A DNA stretch of 43,234 bases. Origin: an uncultured Prevotellaceae bacterium (GTDB lineage: Bacteria; Bacteroidota; Bacteroidia; Bacteroidales; Bacteroidaceae). The notes under the pieces are model-generated. The model searched no databases. It was not told where the DNA came from and saw only the letters and a program-made list of their open reading frames with translations. The position numbers and the translations under genes are program-made. This document shows, piece by piece, positions 1 through 8,387 of the stretch (the stretch's first letter is position 1; each line of letters begins with the position of its first letter). The stretch is from assembly GCA_947176535.1 (NCBI GenBank), contig CAMWQU010000022.1, positions 1-43,234 on the forward strand, read 5' to 3'.

Positions 1-1280
1 GACAGAAACAGTGGACGTTAAGAGAATGCCTCGAATATGCCTTGCAGAACAATGTCACCATTCAGAAAAGCCGCATAAGCGAGCAGGAGGGAGAGGTTGC
101 CCTGAAACTGGATAAAGCGGCATTGTTCCCCAGCCTGAGTTTCTCCACGTCGCAAAGCGTGGGCATACGGCCGTTCGAGAAGAACACCGCCATCGTGCAG
201 AACGGTCAGGTAACCAACACTTCAAAGAAAGTGACCGAACAAGGTTCCTACGGACTGAATGCGAATTGGACGGTCTGGAACGGTGGCATCAACCACAAAA
301 ACATCAAAGCGCAGGAATTGCAGAACCAGATTACCGTTTTGTCCACCCAACAGAACGAACTCTCGGTGCAGGAGCAGATAGCACAGCTCTATGTGCAGAT
401 TCTTTACAGCGAGGAGGCCCGGCGCGTGAACGAACAGTTGGCCCAGACGGCTAAAAGCCAGTATGAGCGCGGGCAGAAGATGATGGAGGAGGGCCAGATG
501 TCGAAAGCGGATGTCGCCCAGTTAGAGGCACAATGGAAAAACGCGCGGTACGACATCGTGAACAGCGAGACACAGATGCTGAATTACAAACGACAACTGA
601 AAGCATTGCTGGAGTTGGGCCTGGATCAGCCATTCGATATTATAGGTACAGCCCCCACCGACGAACAGGTTCTCGCTCCCATTCCATCGGCGCAGAGTGT
701 CTATGAGCAGGCCATGGGGGCAAGACCTGAAATCAAAAGTGCCGAACTTTCCGTGGCAGCGGCCGACATGAATGTGGACATCGCCCGACGCGGTTATCTC
801 CCCACGATTGGTATTGCCGCCAGTGCCGGAGACAGCCATTACAGTGCCTGTCAGGACAATGTGGGGCAGCAGATGAAGACCAATCTCAATCTGAGTGCCG
901 GCGTAAATATCAGTGTCCCCATTTTCGACAATCGCCGCAACAAGAGTGCCGTGGAAAAGGCCAAACTGGAGAAACTGAACAGTCAGCTTGACTTGCGCAA
1001 CCGCAGGAACGTGCTGTCAAGCACCATAGAGAGTTATTGGCTCAATGCCAACAGCTATCAGCACCGGTTCCTTTCGGCACGTTCGAAAGTGGAGAGTGCC
1101 ATTGTCAGCTATGAATTGCTGGATGCACAGTTCCGGAACGGGCTGAAGAATATCGTGGAACTGCTACAAGGACGCGACAATCTGGTGACAGCCAAGCAGG
1201 ACGAACTGCAAAGCAAATACATGGCACTGCTGAACATACAGTTGCTCCGCTTCTATAGTGGAGAGAATATAGATATGTAA
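1..1280 (+). CDS. TolC family outer-membrane efflux protein, 5' truncated by window edge
   Basis: Outer-membrane channel component of a tripartite exporter. It would form the trimeric duct that receives substrate from the adaptor and ABC pump encoded next. The reading frame is open from the first bases of the window: codons before position 42 read QKQWTLRECLEYA, the classic N-terminal OEP motif, so the TTG at 42 is not the real start and only the signal peptide and a few residues are missing. The visible part is about 425 residues. It is rich in long amphipathic helices with two OEP repeats (roughly residues 10-200 and 220-410), as in TolC/OprM. The stop at 1278-1280 is 47 bases before the adaptor gene on the same strand. 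The family call is firm; the substrate is unknown. Confidence 0.93.
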   Translation, partial: QKQWTLRECLEYALQNNVTIQKSRISEQEGEVALKLDKAALFPSLSFSTSQSVGIRPFEKNTAIVQNGQVTNTSKKVTEQGSYGLNANWTVWNGGINHKNIKAQELQNQITVLSTQQNELSVQEQIAQLYVQILYSEEARRVNEQLAQTAKSQYERGQKMMEEGQMSKADVAQLEAQWKNARYDIVNSETQMLNYKRQLKALLELGLDQPFDIIGTAPTDEQVLAPIPSAQSVYEQAMGARPEIKSAELSVAAADMNVDIARRGYLPTIGIAASAGDSHYSACQDNVGQQMKTNLNLSAGVNISVPIFDNRRNKSAVEKAKLEKLNSQLDLRNRRNVLSSTIESYWLNANSYQHRFLSARSKVESAIVSYELLDAQFRNGLKNIVELLQGRDNLVTAKQDELQSKYMALLNIQLLRFYSGENIDM

Positions 1281-1327
1281 ACGTCAGGCATAACAGAATT
1301 TGTAATCTGAAAACTATAATAAAAAAC

Positions 1328-2482
1328 ATGAGATATAAGAAACTCCGAATTTTCTATTTCGCTTTGGGCCTACTGCTCATGACAGGCTGTAAACCTAAAA
1401 CCGAATACATTTGTTCCGCCGTCACTGTCGAGAAACGGGACATCACAACCGCCGTGACAGCAACCGGAACCATCAAGCCCGTCACCAGCGTGGATGTGGG
1501 AACACAGGTGAGCGGCATTGTCAGCCGTCTGTATGTGGACTACAACAGCGAGGTGAAAGCCGGACAAGTGATAGCCGAACTGGATCGGACAAACCTCATG
1601 AGCGAACTGAACAGCGCACAGGCCTATCTGAAAAGTGCCCAAAGCGACCTCGACTATCAGAAAGCGAATTACGAACGCTACAAGAATCTGCATGAACAGG
1701 GACTTATCAGTACCAACGATTACGACCAGGCCCGGCTTGCCTACGTCAGGGCACAGCAGACCGTGGCGCAACAACAGGAGAGTGTAAAACGCGCACAGAC
1801 GAATCTGGGCTATGCCACCATTACCAGTCCGATTGACGGTATCGTGCTGTCCAAAGAGGTGGAAGAAGGCCAGACAGTGGCTTCCAGTTTCAACACGCCT
1901 ACCCTCTTCAAGATTGCACGCGACCTGACGGATATGTGTGTGACGGCAGACGTGGACGAGGCTGACATCGGCGAAATGAAGGAAGGACTGAGAGTGACAT
2001 TCACCGTCGATGCGTTCCCCAATGACACGTTTGAAGGTAGCGTCACTCAGGTGCGTCAGGACGCTAGCACGGAAAGCAACGTTGTCACCTACGAGGTTGT
2101 CATCAGTGCCCCGAACAAAGACCTGAAACTGAAACCCGGACTGACGGCCAACGTCACCATATATACTCAGGAACTAAAGAATGTGCTGAGTGTGCCGAAC
2201 AAGGCACTCCGCTTCACGCCATCCGAAGTCTTGCTGAAAAAGGAAGAATCCATCTCCGACGTGAAGGCGGCTCATAAGTTGTGGGTAAAGGAAGGAAACG
2301 TATTTAAGGCCATTCCCGTTGAGTTGGGAACGACAAACGGTTCACTCACCCAGATTCTGAGCGGCGTATCGGCCGGAACAAGAGTGCTAACCGACATGCA
2401 GAGTGCTATCTGCACGGAAGAGGAAGACAACAAGGGAGGAAATCCGTTCATGCCCCATCCCAGAAATAACAAGAAGAAGTAA
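1328..2482 (+). CDS. MacA/HlyD-type periplasmic adaptor lipoprotein of ABC efflux system
   Basis: Membrane-fusion protein linking the inner-membrane ABC permease to the TolC-like channel. The N-terminus is a lipoprotein signal with lipobox LMTGC (Cys21), so it is probably lipid-anchored. Residues about 47-90 form the first half of a biotinyl-lipoyl-like domain (SVDVGTQVSGIVS). Residues about 90-160 are a coiled-coil hairpin rich in Q, A and K. The second lipoyl half follows (SPIDGIVLSKEVEEGQTV), then beta-barrel domains. At 384 residues it has normal MacA length. It lies between the tolC-like gene and the ATPase gene (25 bases), which supports one operon. The C-terminus ends in a basic tail (HPRNNKKK). 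The family is clear; the exported compound is not. Confidence 0.94.
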   Translation: MRYKKLRIFYFALGLLLMTGCKPKTEYICSAVTVEKRDITTAVTATGTIKPVTSVDVGTQVSGIVSRLYVDYNSEVKAGQVIAELDRTNLMSELNSAQAYLKSAQSDLDYQKANYERYKNLHEQGLISTNDYDQARLAYVRAQQTVAQQQESVKRAQTNLGYATITSPIDGIVLSKEVEEGQTVASSFNTPTLFKIARDLTDMCVTADVDEADIGEMKEGLRVTFTVDAFPNDTFEGSVTQVRQDASTESNVVTYEVVISAPNKDLKLKPGLTANVTIYTQELKNVLSVPNKALRFTPSEVLLKKEESISDVKAAHKLWVKEGNVFKAIPVELGTTNGSLTQILSGVSAGTRVLTDMQSAICTEEEDNKGGNPFMPHPRNNKKK

Positions 2483-2507
2483 GAAACAGGGAAACCTGTA
2501 GAGCACA

Positions 2508-3263
2508 ATGGAAGAGAATAGAAAAGTAGTCATAGAACTGCAGAACGTCCGTCGCGAGTTCCACGTGGGGTGTGAGGTCGTAAAGGCCTTGCGCGGTGTG
2601 AGCTTCAAGATTTACGAAGGGGAGTTCGTGACTATCATGGGAACCTCTGGTTCGGGAAAAAGTACACTTCTGAACCAGTTGGGATGTCTTGATACGCCCA
2701 CGTCCGGAGAGTTTATTCTGGATGGAGTTTCCATTCGGAAAATGCCCCGTCGCGACCGTGCCGTGCTGCGTAACCGCAAGATTGGCTTCATCTTCCAAAA
2801 CTACAACCTACTGGCCAAGACAACGGCTATAGAGAACGTGGAACTGCCTCTGATGTACAACAATGCCTATTCGGCCAAGCAACGGCGCGAAGCAGCCATC
2901 GAGGCCTTGAAAGCCGTCGGATTGGGCAACCGGCTGGACCATAAGTCCAACCAGATGTCGGGCGGGCAGATGCAGCGCGTGGCTATCGCACGGGCTTTGG
3001 TGAACAACCCCGCCGTCATACTGGCCGACGAGGCTACGGGTAACCTCGATACACGCACGAGTTTCGAGATATTGGTGTTGTTTCAGGAACTGCACCGGCA
3101 GGGGCGTACCATCATATTTGTCACGCATAATCCCGAAATTGCCCGATACAGCAGCCGCAACATCATGCTGCGCGACGGCAAAATTCGCGAAGACGTGGAA
3201 AACCATAACATTCTGAGTGCAGCCGAGGCCTTGGCCGCACTGCCTCAGACACAGGACGATTAG
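2508..3263 (+). CDS. ABC transporter ATP-binding protein, MacB/LolD type
   Basis: Nucleotide-binding subunit that powers the neighbouring FtsX-type permease. All ABC ATPase motifs are visible: Walker [10 protein letters not shown] at residues 45-53, Q-loop Gln97 (IFQNYN), signature SGGQMQ at 151-156, Walker B VILADE at 170-175, and H-loop His207 (FVTHN). Its 251 residues fit the MacB/LolD/FtsE group. In Escherichia coli MacB this domain is fused to the permease; here the two are separate proteins encoded 11 bases apart, as is usual in Bacteroidetes. Both MacB-like peptide or antibiotic export and LolD-like lipoprotein release use such ATPases. The adjacent adaptor and TolC genes favour export. 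Confidence 0.95.
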   Translation: MEENRKVVIELQNVRREFHVGCEVVKALRGVSFKIYEGEFVTIMGTSGSGKSTLLNQLGCLDTPTSGEFILDGVSIRKMPRRDRAVLRNRKIGFIFQNYNLLAKTTAIENVELPLMYNNAYSAKQRREAAIEALKAVGLGNRLDHKSNQMSGGQMQRVAIARALVNNPAVILADEATGNLDTRTSFEILVLFQELHRQGRTIIFVTHNPEIARYSSRNIMLRDGKIREDVENHNILSAAEALAALPQTQDD

Positions 3264-3274
3264 AAAACAGAACT

Positions 3275-4495
3275 ATGAATTTTACCAACCTGTTGAAAGT
3301 GGCCGTAACCGCTGTTATCAGCAACAAATGGCGGACAATTCTCTCTACGCTGGGTATCATCATCGGCGTAGGAGCTGTCATCACCATGATGGCCATCGGA
3401 GAGGGTTCGAAAGACAGCATCCGGAAAGAGCTTTCCAAAATGGGTACGAACCTGTTAGTCATACGTCCGGGAGCAGACATGAGAGGAGGCGTTCGTCTGG
3501 ATCCATCGGCCATGCAGACGCTGAAAATTACCGATTACGAGGCCATCAAAAAGGAAGCCACCCTCATCAACCACATTAGTCCTGAAGTGAATGCCAGCGG
3601 ACAAGCTATCTACGGCTCGAACAACACCATGACTACGGTCTACGGAGAAAGTCCGGAATATCTGGACATCAAGCTGTGGGAAGTCAAGGACGGGGAATGC
3701 TTCAACGAAGAGGATATTATCAAAAGTGCCAAAGTATGCGTCGTGGGAACAACCATCGTGAAAGAGCTTTTCGGAGACGAGAATTACGATGCCGTAGGAA
3801 AGACTATTCGTTTCAAGAATATACCTTTCCGGATTGTGGGCGTACTGAAAAGTAAAGGCTATAACTCGTGGGGCATGGACCAGGACAACGTAATGATTGC
3901 TCCCTACACCACTGTCATGAAACGAATTGCAGCACAGACTTTCTTTAGTTGTATCAACGTCAGTGCACTGAAAGAAGAACTGAGCGACGCTGCCATAGAA
4001 GAGGTAACCGAAATTTTGCGCCGCAATCATAAGATAAAGGAGGGAGAAGAGGATGACTTTACCATCCGCTCGCAACAGGAAATGATAGAAACAATGTCGA
4101 GCACGATGAATACGTTGCAAATCGTGTTGGTGGTGGCTGCGGCATTCTCTCTGATTGTAGCCGGTATAGGCATTATGAACATTATGCTCGTGAGCGTGAC
4201 CGAACGCACGAAGGAAATCGGACTGCGTATGTCCGTAGGAGCACGTGGCATAGACATCTGCCGTCAGTTTCTGATGGAAAGCATCATGATTAGTCTGTCA
4301 GGCGGTGTAATCGGTGTAGGATTGGGCTACCTGCTCAGTTGGGGGGCCAACATGATGAACTTCCCAACCATCGTTCCGCTATGGAGTGTTTTGGTCAGCT
4401 TTGGGGTCTGCGTACTCATCGGCATCGTGTTTGGTCTCGGCCCTTCGCTCAAGGCTGCCCGCATGGATCCAATCGAAGCGTTGCGATACGAATAA
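3275..4495 (+). CDS. ABC transporter permease, MacB/FtsX family
   Basis: Inner-membrane mechanotransmission subunit of the tripartite exporter. The architecture is a TM helix near residues 20-45 (STLGIIIGVGAVITMMAIG), a large periplasmic MacB_PCD domain (about 50-270), then three C-terminal FtsX helices (about 280-305, 330-355, 370-395). The family hallmarks are present: MNIMLVSVTERTKEIGLRMSVGA after the second helix and the C-terminal P-x-EALRYE. At 406 residues it matches the family. It is the last of the four exporter genes; the DUF4468 gene begins 33 bases downstream with no terminator visible between them. Confidence 0.95.
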   Translation: MNFTNLLKVAVTAVISNKWRTILSTLGIIIGVGAVITMMAIGEGSKDSIRKELSKMGTNLLVIRPGADMRGGVRLDPSAMQTLKITDYEAIKKEATLINHISPEVNASGQAIYGSNNTMTTVYGESPEYLDIKLWEVKDGECFNEEDIIKSAKVCVVGTTIVKELFGDENYDAVGKTIRFKNIPFRIVGVLKSKGYNSWGMDQDNVMIAPYTTVMKRIAAQTFFSCINVSALKEELSDAAIEEVTEILRRNHKIKEGEEDDFTIRSQQEMIETMSSTMNTLQIVLVVAAAFSLIVAGIGIMNIMLVSVTERTKEIGLRMSVGARGIDICRQFLMESIMISLSGGVIGVGLGYLLSWGANMMNFPTIVPLWSVLVSFGVCVLIGIVFGLGPSLKAARMDPIEALRYE

Positions 4496-4528
4496 ATAAC
4501 TTACGTTAAGTGAACTAAATATAGAGAT

Positions 4529-5158
4529 ATGAAAAAGGTATTATTAAGTTTTTTGCTGCTTATTGCCATCGGCACGGTAGCAGAAGGGAAAAAAGATGAT
4601 TCGAAATATCTGGCAGGCGCAGTGCCTGAAGTGAATGGCACAATCACGTTCGTAAAAAGTTTCACCGTACCCGGAAAGTCTGCTCAGGAAGTATGCAAAA
4701 CGATGCAACAGTTCGTTAATGGATTGGTAGAAGGTTCTATTTCCGCTCCCGGCAACTATGCCCGAATCATGGAAGAGAACTCGGACTCCACGGTTGCCCG
4801 TGTCTGCGAATGGCTGGTATTCACCAAGAAAGCGTTTAATCTCGACCGCGCCCGTTTTCGTTATCAGATAAAAGTAAACACGACGGGGCAGCGGGTGACC
4901 CTAACGGTTTCTAATCTCTCTTATTACTACAACGAGGATATGGAAACCCAGAACGGCACCATCATCAAGGCTGAAGAATGGATTTCGGACAAGGAGGCTC
5001 TTAACAAGTCGAAAACGAAGCTCTACCCCAAAAGTGGAAAGTTTCGTCGCAAGACCATCGACCGCATGGAAGAACTTTTCGATGCAGCCATGGACGCATT
5101 TGAAAAAGAGTCCGAAGTTCCCGCTAAGCCTGTTAGGAAAAAGGTTGTAGAAGACTAA
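4529..5158 (+). CDS. DUF4468 domain-containing exported protein
   Basis: Protein of 209 residues with a Sec signal peptide (MKKVLLSFLLLIAIGTVAEG) and a DUF4468-like body. That Bacteroidetes family has a TATA-binding-protein-like alpha/beta fold and unknown role. The conserved pattern of the family (a F-x-x-F-x-V-P-G strand, a long helix, a strand with R-Y-x-I-K-V and a late YYYNED turn) can be read here around residues 40-150. The C-terminus is highly charged (KPVRKKVVED). It lies between the exporter and the TPR/oxidoreductase genes with gaps of 33 and 44 bases and no promoter of the TAnnTTTG type, so it is probably read from the exporter transcript. No function can be given. Confidence 0.75.
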   Translation: MKKVLLSFLLLIAIGTVAEGKKDDSKYLAGAVPEVNGTITFVKSFTVPGKSAQEVCKTMQQFVNGLVEGSISAPGNYARIMEENSDSTVARVCEWLVFTKKAFNLDRARFRYQIKVNTTGQRVTLTVSNLSYYYNEDMETQNGTIIKAEEWISDKEALNKSKTKLYPKSGKFRRKTIDRMEELFDAAMDAFEKESEVPAKPVRKKVVED

Positions 5159-5202
5159 AGAAGTCTATATTCTACTTCCATCCCGAAACTTAGAAAACAG
5201 AG

Positions 5203-5403
5203 ATGACGCAACAGGAGCGGAACGAGGCCGCAGAGAGATTCTACAAGGAAGGGAATTTATATCGTCAGCAGAACGATTGGCAACATGCCTTGGAATGTTA
5301 CAATCAGGCGATTGAACTCAATCCCGAATCTCCTGCTTCCAAAGCCAAGGAAATGCTCGAGAATATATTAAATTTCTATTGCAAGGAAATGTTTAACCCA
5401 TGA
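5203..5403 (+). CDS. small single-repeat TPR protein
   Basis: A 66-residue protein with one clear tetratricopeptide repeat: residues about 8-41 follow the 34-residue TPR pattern (A-x-R-F-Y-K-E-G-N then W-x-x-A-L-x-x-Y-N-x-A-I-x-L-N-P), then a capping helix (ASKAKEMLENILNF). No signal peptide is visible, so it should be cytoplasmic. It directly precedes the oxidoreductase genes; its stop codon overlaps the left arm of a perfect inverted repeat at 5401-5430. A small TPR protein at this position could be an assembly or scaffold partner of the oxidoreductase, but that is inference from position only. Confidence 0.85.
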   Translation: MTQQERNEAAERFYKEGNLYRQQNDWQHALECYNQAIELNPESPASKAKEMLENILNFYCKEMFNP

Positions 5404-5430
5404 TTATGATGAGGTGACAAATCATAATCA
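5401..5430. promoter_or_regulatory. perfect 10-bp inverted repeat before the oxidoreductase operon
   Basis: TGATTATGAT (5401-5410) is matched exactly by ATCATAATCA (5421-5430) across a 10-base spacer. It starts at the stop codon of the TPR gene and ends 12 bases before the ferredoxin-subunit start. There is no T-run after it, so it is not a standard terminator. It could be an operator for a dimeric regulator or an mRNA processing or stabilising hairpin. The stem is AT-rich and modest in stability as RNA. Confidence 0.6.
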
Positions 5431-5442
5431 AGAAAATATGAG

Positions 5443-5661
5443 ATGATGAGAGGGGCAGTTGTCGTAGATACGGAAAGATGTAAAGGCTGCAACCTATGTG
5501 TTGTTGCATGCCCGCTACATATCATGAGATTAACACAGAAGACCGTTAATAAGAAAGGATACCCATACGCCGAGCAAGTTGCTCCCGCCATGTGTACCGG
5601 ATGTACATGCTGCGGAATCGTCTGTCCCGACGGGTGCATCACAGTCTATCGCAAAAGGTAA
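5443..5661 (+). CDS. 2-oxoacid:ferredoxin oxidoreductase delta subunit (2x[4Fe-4S] ferredoxin)
   Basis: Small electron-transfer subunit of 72 residues with two CxxCxxCxxxCP clusters: Cys13, 16, 19 with Cys23, and Cys51, 54, 57 with Cys61. These bind two [4Fe-4S] centres that pass electrons from the TPP-bound intermediate to ferredoxin. The start is ATG-ATG; either 5443 or 5446 could be used. The alpha-subunit gene starts 6 bases after the stop. Subunit order delta-alpha-(small protein)-beta-gamma resembles the four-subunit VOR/KOR enzymes of Bacteroidetes and archaea. The second cluster has an extra Cys (CTGCTCCG), which is common in the family. Confidence 0.93.
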   Translation: MMRGAVVVDTERCKGCNLCVVACPLHIMRLTQKTVNKKGYPYAEQVAPAMCTGCTCCGIVCPDGCITVYRKR

Positions 5662-5667
5662 GAAGAC

Positions 5668-6759
5668 ATGAAAGAGAATCATGATATCATACTGATGAAA
5701 GGGAATGAGGCCATCGCTCATGCCGCCATCCGTTGCGGATGCGATGGTTATTTCGGCTATCCCATCACTCCGCAGAGCGAAGTATTGGAGACGTTGGCCG
5801 AAGAGGAACCTTGGAAGACAACGGGAATGGTTGTCGTACAGGCCGAAAGCGAAGTGGCCGCCATCAACATGGTTTATGGCGGAGGAGCTACCGGCAAGCG
5901 CGTTATGACCTCTTCTTCGTCGCCCGGCATAGCCCTCATGCAGGAAGGCATAGCCTATATGGCGGGTGCGGAAGTTCCCGGAATAATCGTAAACGTACAG
6001 CGAGGCGGCCCCGGTCTAGGGACTATTCAACCCAGTCAGAGCGATTATTTCCAAAGCACACGCGGCGGTGGTAACGGAGACTACAATGTCATCGTGATTG
6101 CTCCTGCCAGTGTACAAGAGATGGCAGACTTTGTAGACTGGGGATTCGAGTTGGCTTTCAAGTATCGGAATCCGGTAATGATTCTCAGCGATGGTGTCAT
6201 TGGCCAAATGATGGAGAAAGTGGTATTACCTCCTTTCAAACCTCGGCGGACGAATGAGGAAGTGCGGAAAGAATGCCCTTGGGCTGCTATGGGAATGAAA
6301 GGACGTGGCAAGAATGTTGTAACCTCGCTCGAGCTCGAACCGTCAAACATGGAGTTGCATAACCTGCATCTGCAACGCAAATACAAGAAGATTCGCGAAA
6401 CCGAAGTCCGCTACGAAGAGTTCCTGACGGAAGATGCCGAATATCTGATGGTAGCTTTCGGTTCCGCTGCACGCATTGCGCAAAAGGCGATGGAAATCTG
6501 TCGGAACAAGGGCATTAAAGTGGGACTGTTGCGCCCCATCACCTTGTGGCCGTTCCCTGCCGAACCCATTGCCACATTGGCCCAACAGGTGAAAAGCATC
6601 CTGAGTGTGGAAATCAATGCCGGGCAAATGGTGGAGGACATACAGCTTGCAGTAAAAGGCAAAGTGCCCGTTGGACATTTTGGCCGCATGGGCGGCATTG
6701 TCCCGGCCCCGAATGAGATTGTGGATGCTTTAGAGGAGTTAATCAAACAGCAGGACTGA
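5668..6759 (+). CDS. vorB: 3-methyl-2-oxobutanoate/2-oxoacid:ferredoxin oxidoreductase alpha subunit VorB
   Basis: Alpha subunit of a 2-oxoacid:ferredoxin oxidoreductase, which decarboxylates a 2-oxoacid with coenzyme A to acyl-CoA while reducing ferredoxin. The N-terminal pyrimidine-binding domain is clear (GNEAIAHAAIRCGCDGYFGY, then PITPQSEVLE), followed by AESEVAAINMVYGGGATGKR and TSSSSPGIALMQEG, and a C-terminal transketolase-C-like domain (GLLRPITLWPFP). At 363 residues it has the standard VorB length. Substrate choice (branched-chain 2-oxoacids versus 2-oxoglutarate) cannot be read from sequence; the VorB name follows the usual annotation of Bacteroidetes homologues. A small membrane protein gene follows after 4 bases. 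Confidence 0.92.
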   Translation: MKENHDIILMKGNEAIAHAAIRCGCDGYFGYPITPQSEVLETLAEEEPWKTTGMVVVQAESEVAAINMVYGGGATGKRVMTSSSSPGIALMQEGIAYMAGAEVPGIIVNVQRGGPGLGTIQPSQSDYFQSTRGGGNGDYNVIVIAPASVQEMADFVDWGFELAFKYRNPVMILSDGVIGQMMEKVVLPPFKPRRTNEEVRKECPWAAMGMKGRGKNVVTSLELEPSNMELHNLHLQRKYKKIRETEVRYEEFLTEDAEYLMVAFGSAARIAQKAMEICRNKGIKVGLLRPITLWPFPAEPIATLAQQVKSILSVEINAGQMVEDIQLAVKGKVPVGHFGRMGGIVPAPNEIVDALEELIKQQD

Positions 6760-6763
6760 AGAG

Positions 6764-7009
6764 ATGGAAGATGCCGAAAAGATGCTGGAAGAGCAGCAAC
6801 GCGAACTGGAACGCATCCGCAACCGTCGCAATGGGAAAATGAATACGGAAGGTCTCCGCAAGGCTCTCAACTTTATTTTCCTGTTATTGGCACTTGCAGG
6901 CCTTGTGCTCTACTTCTACTTCCCCGATCACCACACTTATGGGTGGGCCGTCATTACTTTGGGTATGATAGCCAAACTCATAGAGTTTTTTGTTCGATTT
7001 ATGTTTTAA
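6764..7009 (+). CDS. small two-helix membrane protein inside the oxidoreductase operon
   Basis: A protein of 81 residues not assigned to any named family. The first 25 residues are strongly charged and probably coiled-coil (EEQQRELERIRNRRNGK). Then comes a TM helix at about 36-54 (FIFLLLALAGLVLYFYF), a short polar turn (PDHHTYG) and a second TM helix at about 61-80 (WAVITLGMIAKLIEFFVRF). The start lies 4 bases after the alpha-subunit stop, and its stop lies 8 bases before the beta-subunit start, so translation is probably coupled to both. Its position inside an otherwise soluble enzyme operon suggests a membrane anchor or coupling factor, which is inference. Confidence 0.85.
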   Translation: MEDAEKMLEEQQRELERIRNRRNGKMNTEGLRKALNFIFLLLALAGLVLYFYFPDHHTYGWAVITLGMIAKLIEFFVRFMF

Positions 7010-7017
7010 GATAAGAG

Positions 7018-7806
7018 ATGACAGATTCTACAATAAATAAGCCCACTTCGCCCGTCGAAGATATCATAAAGCCGAAGAATCAGGTTTACAAGAAACCGAA
7101 ACTGCTCAATGACACTCCCATGCACTATTGCCCCGGATGCAGTCACAGCGTTGTGCACAAACTGATAGCCGAGGTCATAGAGGAGCTAAATATGGAAGAA
7201 AAGAGCATCGGTATATCTCCGGTCGGATGTGCCGTTTTTGCCTACAACTATATTGACATCGACTGGATTGAAGCCGCCCACGGACGTGCTCCCGCCATCG
7301 CTTGCGCCGTCAAGCGCATGTGGCCCGAAAACCTTGTCTTCACGTATCAAGGCGACGGCGACCTTGCCTGTATAGGAACAGCCGAAACCATCCACTCCCT
7401 GAACCGAGGCGACAATATAACCATCATTTTCGTAAATAATGCCATATACGGCATGACCGGCGGTCAAATGGCTCCAACCACACTCATGGGCATGAAAACC
7501 GTCACTTGCCCTTATGGCCGCCAAGCCGACATACACGGTTTCCCCTTGAAAATGACAGAAATAGCAGCCACACTTGAGGGTACTTGCTATGTCACCCGAC
7601 AGGCTGTCAATAACGTACCTAACATTCGTCGTGCCAAGGCAGCCATCCGTAAAGCCTTTGAGGCAAGTATGCAGGGGAAAGGCAGTTCTCTAGTGGAGAT
7701 TGTGGGGACATGTTCTTCCGGTTGGAAGAAAACGCCCGAAGCCTCCAACACATGGATGGAAGACCACATGTTCCCTTTCTACAAACTGGGAGACCTGAAA
7801 GGTTGA
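7018..7806 (+). CDS. 2-oxoacid:ferredoxin oxidoreductase beta subunit (TPP-binding)
   Basis: Thiamine-pyrophosphate-binding catalytic subunit of the same oxidoreductase. The TPP/Mg motif begins GDGD at residues 112-115 and ends with NN at 140-141 (GDNITIIFVNNAIYGMTGGQ). The N-terminal CPGCSH (Cys38, Cys41) is also conserved in this family. APTT followed by G-K-T and the C-terminal SSLVEIVGTCSSGWKK match KorB/VorA-type subunits. At 262 residues it is normal. The gene is separated from the alpha gene only by the 81-residue membrane protein, and the gamma gene follows after 28 bases. Confidence 0.94.
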   Translation: MTDSTINKPTSPVEDIIKPKNQVYKKPKLLNDTPMHYCPGCSHSVVHKLIAEVIEELNMEEKSIGISPVGCAVFAYNYIDIDWIEAAHGRAPAIACAVKRMWPENLVFTYQGDGDLACIGTAETIHSLNRGDNITIIFVNNAIYGMTGGQMAPTTLMGMKTVTCPYGRQADIHGFPLKMTEIAATLEGTCYVTRQAVNNVPNIRRAKAAIRKAFEASMQGKGSSLVEIVGTCSSGWKKTPEASNTWMEDHMFPFYKLGDLKG

Positions 7807-7834
7807 TTACAAACGTTGAACTTACAAGATTTGA

Positions 7835-8380
7835 ATGAAAACAGAAATCATCATATCCGGATTTGGCGGCCAAGGAGTTTTGTCGATGGGAAAGATTTTG
7901 GCCTACGCAGGACTTTTTGAAGGCAAGGAAGTGACGTGGATGCCTGCCTACGGGCCGGAACAACGCGGCGGAACAGCAAATGTAACCGTCATCATAAGCG
8001 ACGAACGCATTTCCGCCCCTATTCTGAGTGAATATGATATAGCCGTGGTGCTGAATCAACCCTCATTAGACAAATTTGAGAATCGGGTAAAACCGGGTGG
8101 CACACTCATCTACGACCCACACGGCATCATCAACCCTCCCCAAAGAACGGACATTCGCATCTGTCCGATAGCCGCCATGGAAGCGGCCGCCGAGATGAGC
8201 AATGTAAAAACGTTCAATATGATTGTATTGGGCGGTTTACTGAAAGCGTGTCCGGTTGTTTCGATGGAACACGTCGTAGACGCATTGTACAAGACGCTCC
8301 CTCAACGTCACCACGATCTGATACCTCTTAACGAAGAGGCTTTGAAATGCGGAGCGAAAATAATTAGCATCACTTCCTGA
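7835..8380 (+). CDS. 2-oxoacid:ferredoxin oxidoreductase gamma subunit
   Basis: Gamma (POR_N-type) subunit, 181 residues. It contains the glycine-rich GFGGQGV near residues 9-15 and the family motif GPEQRGG near 41-47, then the strand-rich Rossmann-like core (YDIAVVLNQPS, GGTLIYDP). It completes the four-subunit enzyme with the delta, alpha and beta proteins. The porin gene starts 7 bases after its stop, so both are very likely on one transcript. Confidence 0.94.
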   Translation: MKTEIIISGFGGQGVLSMGKILAYAGLFEGKEVTWMPAYGPEQRGGTANVTVIISDERISAPILSEYDIAVVLNQPSLDKFENRVKPGGTLIYDPHGIINPPQRTDIRICPIAAMEAAAEMSNVKTFNMIVLGGLLKACPVVSMEHVVDALYKTLPQRHHDLIPLNEEALKCGAKIISITS

Positions 8381-8387
8381 CGACTGC

